Positions 59,566-64,000 of a stretch of 64,000 nucleotides of DNA are shown piece after piece. The stretch spans positions 248,001-312,000 of the forward strand of contig JADKIA010000004.1 in NCBI GenBank assembly GCA_016721465.1, given 5' to 3'. The position numbers and the translations under genes are program-made. A model generated the notes under the pieces. That model was not told where the DNA came from, searched no databases, and was given only the letters and a program-made list of their open reading frames with translations. Position 1 is the stretch's first letter. The number at the start of each line of letters is the position of its first letter. The stretch comes from Ideonella sp. GTDB lineage: Bacteria > Pseudomonadota > Gammaproteobacteria > Burkholderiales > Burkholderiaceae_C.

Positions 59566-62500
59566 TCATGCCGCCTCCGCCAAGCCGAGCGCCGCTTCCA
59601 TGTCCACCGCCACGATGCGGGAAACGCCCTGCTCCTGCATGGTCACACCGATCAGCTGAACGGCCATTTCCATCGCGATCTTGTTGTGGCTGATGAACAG
59701 GAACTGCGTGCCCTTCTCCGACATCTCCGCCACCAGGCGCGCATAGCGCTCGGTGTTGGCGTCATCGAGTGGCGCATCCACCTCGTCCAGCAGGCAGAAC
59801 GGTGCCGGGTTGAGCATGAAGATCGCGAACACCAGGGCGATGGCCGTGAGCGCCTTCTCGCCGCCGGACAGCAGGTGGATGGTCGAGTTCTTCTTTCCCG
59901 GTGGCTGCGCCATCACCTGCACCCCGGCGTCCAGGATCTCGTCGCCGGTCATCACCAGCTTGGCCGTGCCACCGCCGAACAGGCTCGGGAACATGCGGCC
60001 GAAATGCTCGTTCACTTGCCCGAAGGTCTTGGCCAGCAGGTCGCGCGTTTCCAGATCGATCTTGTGAATCGCATCTTCGAGCGTGGCCATGGCCTCGTTC
60101 AAGTCGGCATTCTGGGCATCGAGAAAGGTCTTGCGCTCGCGCGATGCGGTGAGCTCGTCCAGTGCGGCCAGGTTCACCGCGCCCAGCGCCATGAGCTCGC
60201 GGTTGATGCGGTCGATCTCACCCTGCAGACCCCAGAGCTTGACGCCGGTGTCGGCAACATTGGCGGCCAGGACCTCCAGATCGACCTCGGCCGCAGTGAG
60301 TTGCTCCAGGTACTGCGCGCCGCCCAACTGCGCGGCCTGCGCCTCCAACTGCAGCTTGGTGATCTGCTCGCGCAGCGGCGCCAGGCTGTGCTCGAAACCC
60401 ATGCGCTGCTCGTCGGCCAAGCGCAGCTTGGTCGTGAGGTCGTCGTATTGGCTGCGCTGGGCAGCCAAGGCCTGCTCGCGCTCCAACTTCAGCGCCAGCG
60501 CAGTCTGCAGGCCGGCCTGGGCGGCGGCGTCGTTGAGCGAGCCCAACTCCAGCTCGAGCTGCTGGCCGGTCTGCCGGTTGGTTTCGGCCTGCTCGGCAGC
60601 GGTCTCGATCGATCGCTGCAACTCGCCGCGCCGTGCCGCCAAGGCGCGCGCCTGGAACTGCGACTCCTGGGCCTGGCGCTCCAATGACCGCAGCTGCTCG
60701 CGGGCATCGGAGAGCCGGCGTTCGGCGGCAAACACCGCCTCATCCAGCTCGGCGTGGCGCTCCTGCGTGTTGGCCAACTGCATGTCCAATTCCTCGAAGC
60801 GCGCCTCGCCGGTGGCGCGACGCTCATCCAGGCCTTCCGCCTGCGCGTCGATTTCGGCCAGCTCTTCGTCCAACTGGCCCTTTCGCGTGCTGGTGGCGTC
60901 GGCCTGCTGCTGCAGCTGCAGCAGCTCGACCTGCAATTGGTGGGCACGCGTCTGCACCTCGGCGGCTTCGCGCCGGGCGGTGATCAGGCGCTGCGCTGCG
61001 TCGGTGCAGGCCGCTTCGATGCGCACCAGTGCCGTGCGCGCTTCCTCGGCAATCAGTGCCTGGGCCCTGGTCTGGCGCTCGAGGTTCTCGATCTCCTGAG
61101 CGCGCGCCAGCATGCCCGCCTGTTCGGAATCGGGCGCGTAGAAGCTCACCGAGAACTGGCTCACCGCATGCCCCTCGCGGGTCATGATCACTTCGCCATG
61201 CGTGAGCTTGGGTCGCTGCGCCAGCGCTTCGTCGATGCTGGCCGCGGTGTACACCCCCTCGAGCCAGTCGTTCAGCAGCGCCTTCATGCCCGCATCGTTC
61301 AGTCGCAGCAGGTCGGACAGCTTCGACAGCGTCTGGTGGGTGTTGCTGATCGCCGCCAGGGGCAGCGTGTAGAACGCCAGCTTGGCGGGTGGCGCATCAC
61401 CGGCAAAGGCCCGCACGGTCTCGATGCGGCCCACTTCCAAGGCGCTCAGGCGCTCGCGCAGCGCGGCCTCGAGCGCATCCTCCCATCCGGTCTCGATGTG
61501 GATGCGGGTCCACAGGCCTTGCAGGCTTTCCAGCCCGTGCTTGGCCAACCAGGGCTTGAGCTTGCCTTCGGTTTGCACCTTCTCCTGCAGCGCGCGCAGG
61601 GCCGACAGGCGCGCGGCGATGTCGGCCTGCCGGCTCGATTCGGCATTCACACGCAGCTGTTGTTCGCGGCGCTGCTCTTCGAGCACAGGGGTCTGCTCCT
61701 GCAGTTCGTGCAGGCGGGCTTCGGCCAATTCGCGCGCTTCGTCGGCGGCGCCGTGCCGGTGGCGCAGATCGGCCAGTCGCTGCAAGTCCGGGGCCGTCAG
61801 CGAACGGGCCTCGGTGGTGAGGCGCTCGCGGCGCGTGTGCAGCGCGCGCAACTGCTCTTCGACGTTTCGGCTGTCGGCGGCCAGCACCTGGATCTGCTGC
61901 TGAACCTCGCCCACCTTGGTGCGCTGCTCGTTGGCGCGCGCCTGCGCTGCACGCACCAAGTCTTCCGTGTCGGGCAGGCGCATCGACTGCTCTTCGGCTT
62001 GCGCCGCCAGCATTTCGGACCGCTCCTCGGCGCCAGCGATTTGCTCGGCGATCGATGCCAGCTCGCCTTCAGCCTGCTCGCGGCGGTCGGCCCATTGCGT
62101 GTTCTGCAGCTTCAGATCGGCCAGGCGTTGCTCGACGCGCTGACGGCCTTCCACGACATAGCGGATGCGCTCCTCGAGCCTGCTCACTTCAAGCGCTGCT
62201 TCCGCCATGGAACCCTGAGCGGTATGCAGCAAGTCGCTGGCGCCATAGTGGGCCTGGCGCAGGGTCTCGAGCTCGGCCTCCACATGGCGCAGTTCGGCCA
62301 GACGCGCCTCCAGCGCATTGGTGGCCTGCAGCGTGGTGAGTTTCACGCGCTCCTCCTCGGCCGCCGCGTCGCGGTGCTTCAGGAACCACAGCTGGTGCAG
62401 CTTGAGCGTGCCGCTGTTCTGCAGCGCACGGTACTGGCTGGCCACCTCCGCCTGCTTTTCAAGCTTGTCGAGGTTGTTGTTCAGTTCACGCAGGATGTCT

Positions 62501-63084
62501 TCGACGCGGGTGAGGTTCTCGCGCGTGTCCTTCAGCCGGTTCTCGGTCTCGCGCCGGCGTTCCTTGTACTTGGACACGCCGGCCGCCTCTTCGAGGAACA
62601 TGCGCAACTCTTCCGGGCGCGACTCGATGATGCGGCTGATGGTGCCCTGACCGATGATGGCGTAAGCCCGCGGACCCAGTCCGGTGCCGAGGAACACGTC
62701 CTGGACGTCGCGTCGGCGCACGGGCTGGTTGTTGATGAAGTAGCTGCTGGTGCCGTCGCGGGTGAGCACGCGCTTGACTGCAATCTCGGCGTACTGGCTC
62801 CACTGGCCACCAGCCCTTGCGTCTTCGTTGCTGAACACCAACTCGACACTGGCCCGGCTGGCCGGCTTGCGCTGGCCCGAGCCGTTGAAGATCACGTCCT
62901 GCATGCTTTCGCCACGCAGTTCGCTGGCCTTGCTCTCGCCCAACACCCAGCGCACGGCATCCATGATGTTGGATTTGCCGCAGCCGTTCGGCCCGACCAC
63001 GCCGACGCGCTGCCCGGGCAATTGGAAGGTGGTGGGGTCAGCGAAGGACTTGAAGCCCGAGAGCTTGATCTGATTCAGACGCAT
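59566..63084 (-). CDS. smc: chromosome segregation protein SMC
   Basis: SMC dimers extrude DNA loops and help segregate chromosomes. It has 1172 residues: Walker A GPNGCGKS (31-38), a long coiled coil, a hinge around 520-640 (LKPWLAKHGLESLQGLWTRI), a second coil, the signature LLSGGEKALTAIALVF, and Walker B FCLLDEVDAPLDDAN near the C-terminus. It heads smc-zipA-ligA and is divergent from queF. ScpA/ScpB are not in the window. Confidence 0.98.
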   Translation of the reverse strand: MRLNQIKLSGFKSFADPTTFQLPGQRVGVVGPNGCGKSNIMDAVRWVLGESKASELRGESMQDVIFNGSGQRKPASRASVELVFSNEDARAGGQWSQYAEIAVKRVLTRDGTSSYFINNQPVRRRDVQDVFLGTGLGPRAYAIIGQGTISRIIESRPEELRMFLEEAAGVSKYKERRRETENRLKDTRENLTRVEDILRELNNNLDKLEKQAEVASQYRALQNSGTLKLHQLWFLKHRDAAAEEERVKLTTLQATNALEARLAELRHVEAELETLRQAHYGASDLLHTAQGSMAEAALEVSRLEERIRYVVEGRQRVEQRLADLKLQNTQWADRREQAEGELASIAEQIAGAEERSEMLAAQAEEQSMRLPDTEDLVRAAQARANEQRTKVGEVQQQIQVLAADSRNVEEQLRALHTRRERLTTEARSLTAPDLQRLADLRHRHGAADEARELAEARLHELQEQTPVLEEQRREQQLRVNAESSRQADIAARLSALRALQEKVQTEGKLKPWLAKHGLESLQGLWTRIHIETGWEDALEAALRERLSALEVGRIETVRAFAGDAPPAKLAFYTLPLAAISNTHQTLSKLSDLLRLNDAGMKALLNDWLEGVYTAASIDEALAQRPKLTHGEVIMTREGHAVSQFSVSFYAPDSEQAGMLARAQEIENLERQTRAQALIAEEARTALVRIEAACTDAAQRLITARREAAEVQTRAHQLQVELLQLQQQADATSTRKGQLDEELAEIDAQAEGLDERRATGEARFEELDMQLANTQERHAELDEAVFAAERRLSDAREQLRSLERQAQESQFQARALAARRGELQRSIETAAEQAETNRQTGQQLELELGSLNDAAAQAGLQTALALKLEREQALAAQRSQYDDLTTKLRLADEQRMGFEHSLAPLREQITKLQLEAQAAQLGGAQYLEQLTAAEVDLEVLAANVADTGVKLWGLQGEIDRINRELMALGAVNLAALDELTASRERKTFLDAQNADLNEAMATLEDAIHKIDLETRDLLAKTFGQVNEHFGRMFPSLFGGGTAKLVMTGDEILDAGVQVMAQPPGKKNSTIHLLSGGEKALTAIALVFAIFMLNPAPFCLLDEVDAPLDDANTERYARLVAEMSEKGTQFLFISHNKIAMEMAVQLIGVTMQEQGVSRIVAVDMEAALGLAEAA

Positions 63085-63233
63085 GCGTTGGCTGCAAGGG
63101 GCTTTGTCGCGGCAGGGACCGCCGGCAAGTCTTTGATTTGTATGGATTTATTGCCAGCCAGAGCGCGCGGCAACCGGGCTGGATGATACCATCGCGCCCC
63201 CGTCTGAACGGCCCGCCAAGCGGGTCCACCGCC

Positions 63234-63710
63234 ATGGCCAAGAAGCCTGCGCTGAACCAGCGCTTGAACACGCGACCCCGTCCGGCCGAACCCCCGTCCG
63301 CCCCGAGCAAGGCCCTTCAGGTCTTTCCCAATCCGGCACCGGTTCGCGACTACCTCATCCAGTTCCAGGTGCCCGAGTTCACCTGCCACTGCCCGCTGAC
63401 CGGCCAGCCCGACTTCGCGCATTTCACGATCGACATGATCGCAGACCAACTCTGCGTCGAGTTGAAGAGCCTGAAGATGTATTTCTGGAGCTTTCGCAAC
63501 GAGGGCGCCTTCCACGAGGCGGTGACCAATACGATCCTCGACGACATCGTGAAGGCCACGGCGCCGCGCTTCATCCGCATCACCGCCAAGTGGTATGTGC
63601 GCGGTGGCATCTACACCAACGTGATCGCCGAGCACCGCAAGACGGGATGGAAGCCTCAAGCGGTGGTGGATCTGCCGGCCATGCCGATGGAGCGCGGGTT
63701 GCTGGGGTGA
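63234..63710 (+). CDS. queF: NADPH-dependent 7-cyano-7-deazaguanine reductase QueF
   Basis: QueF reduces preQ0 to preQ1 in queuosine synthesis for tRNA wobble bases. It has 158 residues, the short unimodular type. The nucleophile Cys53 and Asp60 lie in CHCPLTGQPDFAHF, and the NADPH/substrate motif with Glu76 and His94-Glu95 lies in ELKSLKMYFWSFRNEGAFHE. The start MAKKPALNQRL at 63234 is chosen; the open frame upstream is not conserved. The stop overlaps the MFS start (GTGA). It is divergent from smc. Confidence 0.95.
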   Translation: MAKKPALNQRLNTRPRPAEPPSAPSKALQVFPNPAPVRDYLIQFQVPEFTCHCPLTGQPDFAHFTIDMIADQLCVELKSLKMYFWSFRNEGAFHEAVTNTILDDIVKATAPRFIRITAKWYVRGGIYTNVIAEHRKTGWKPQAVVDLPAMPMERGLLG

Positions 63711-64000
63711 CGCGACCCACAGCGCTCCCGGCACCGGGCACGCACTGGGCCGCCGTGCTGGTGGCCGCGCTGGCTGGCGTGGCCGCAGCGATGAACGTGG
63801 GCAAGGTGCCCGTGAGCCTGCCCCTGCTGCGCTCGGAATTCGGCTTGACGCTGGTGCAGGCGGGCTGGGTGTCGTCGATGCTCACCACGCTGGCTGTCTT
63901 CAGCGCCATGGTGGTGGGCCTGCTGGCCGGACGCCTGGGCGCGCTGCGCATGGTGATCGCCGGACTGGCCATTGGCGCTGCCGGCTCGCTGATGGCCCTG
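63707..64000 (+). CDS. MFS transporter, 5' part cut by window edge
   Basis: An open frame runs from GTG at 63707 to the right edge (98 codons). It encodes hydrophobic helices typical of the major facilitator superfamily: HWAAVLVAALAGVAAAMNVG with KVPVSLPLLRSEFGLTLVQAG between helices 1 and 2, then MLTTLAVFSAMVVGLLAGRLGALRMVIAG, where the loop 2-3 motif GRLGALR is recognisable. The start overlaps the queF stop by four bases. Substrate is unknown; an export role or queuosine-precursor link cannot be judged from this part. Confidence 0.8.
   Translation, partial: MTRPTALPAPGTHWAAVLVAALAGVAAAMNVGKVPVSLPLLRSEFGLTLVQAGWVSSMLTTLAVFSAMVVGLLAGRLGALRMVIAGLAIGAAGSLMAL

Noticed and set aside
60754..63186. 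An 810-codon plus-strand frame opposite smc
   Set aside because: It is antisense to the coiled-coil regions of SMC. The Leu/Gln/Arg-rich sequence has no domain.

Overview
The window is a high-GC, densely coded bacterial chromosome segment, most likely from a Burkholderiales betaproteobacterium of the Comamonadaceae type. The evidence is gene order and family membership: ilvB-ilvN-ilvC-pssA-leuA; a sigma factor followed by DUF3619, DUF3106 and RDD genes; thrS-infC-rpmI-rplT-pheS-pheT-ihfA-merR; smc-zipA-ligA; and a branched-chain-type ABC transporter next to beta-oxidation genes. I see no insertion sequence, prophage, integrase, CRISPR array or origin. The only RNA gene I recognise is a tRNA-Pro(GGG).

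Layout. 1-6220 (minus): branched-chain amino-acid synthesis (ilvB, ilvN, ilvC, leuA) with pssA; leuA is cut by the left edge. 6482-9784 (plus): sigma factor, DUF3619 membrane protein, DUF3106 exported protein, RDD protein, diacylglycerol kinase and a LOG-family enzyme, several with 4-base start/stop overlaps. 9843-13680: glnB and nadE (minus), a FemAB/GNAT-like protein (plus) and soluble pyrophosphatase (minus). 13918-16401: a membrane proton pyrophosphatase with an OmpA-like domain fused to its C-terminus. 16545-24417 (minus): tRNA-Pro, then the translation operon thrS to merR in reverse. 24661-31454: glycine-zipper lipoprotein, remnant of a patatin-like gene, TonB-dependent receptor, tex, and a divergent HDOD protein.

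31461-46099 (minus) is a continuous catabolic cluster: livK, livH, livM, livG, livF, a FadB-like multifunctional enzyme broken by one inserted base, thiolase, thioesterase, long acyl-CoA dehydrogenase, SDR, thioesterase, MDR oxidoreductase, GNAT and SDR. Together they look like import plus beta-oxidation of an unidentified carboxylate; no acyl-CoA ligase is present here. 46274-50157 (plus): selO-msrB, yciB, bolA and a parvulin isomerase. 50260-59378: M23 peptidase, a LolD/YbbA-like ATPase divergent from a TesA-like esterase, a FecR/DUF6600 protein, peptide deformylase, an anion transporter, ligA and zipA; smc follows upstream on the same strand. queF and the start of an MFS transporter close the window.

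The most interesting signals are regulatory. leuA is preceded by an 18-codon frame with four consecutive Leu codons and then a perfect GC-rich hairpin with a T run. thrS is preceded by a 14-codon frame with four Thr codons, an antiterminator segment and a terminator, which together form a textbook ribosome-mediated attenuator. infC starts with the rare codon ATC. All of this is read from sequence only; no searches or folding programs were run.
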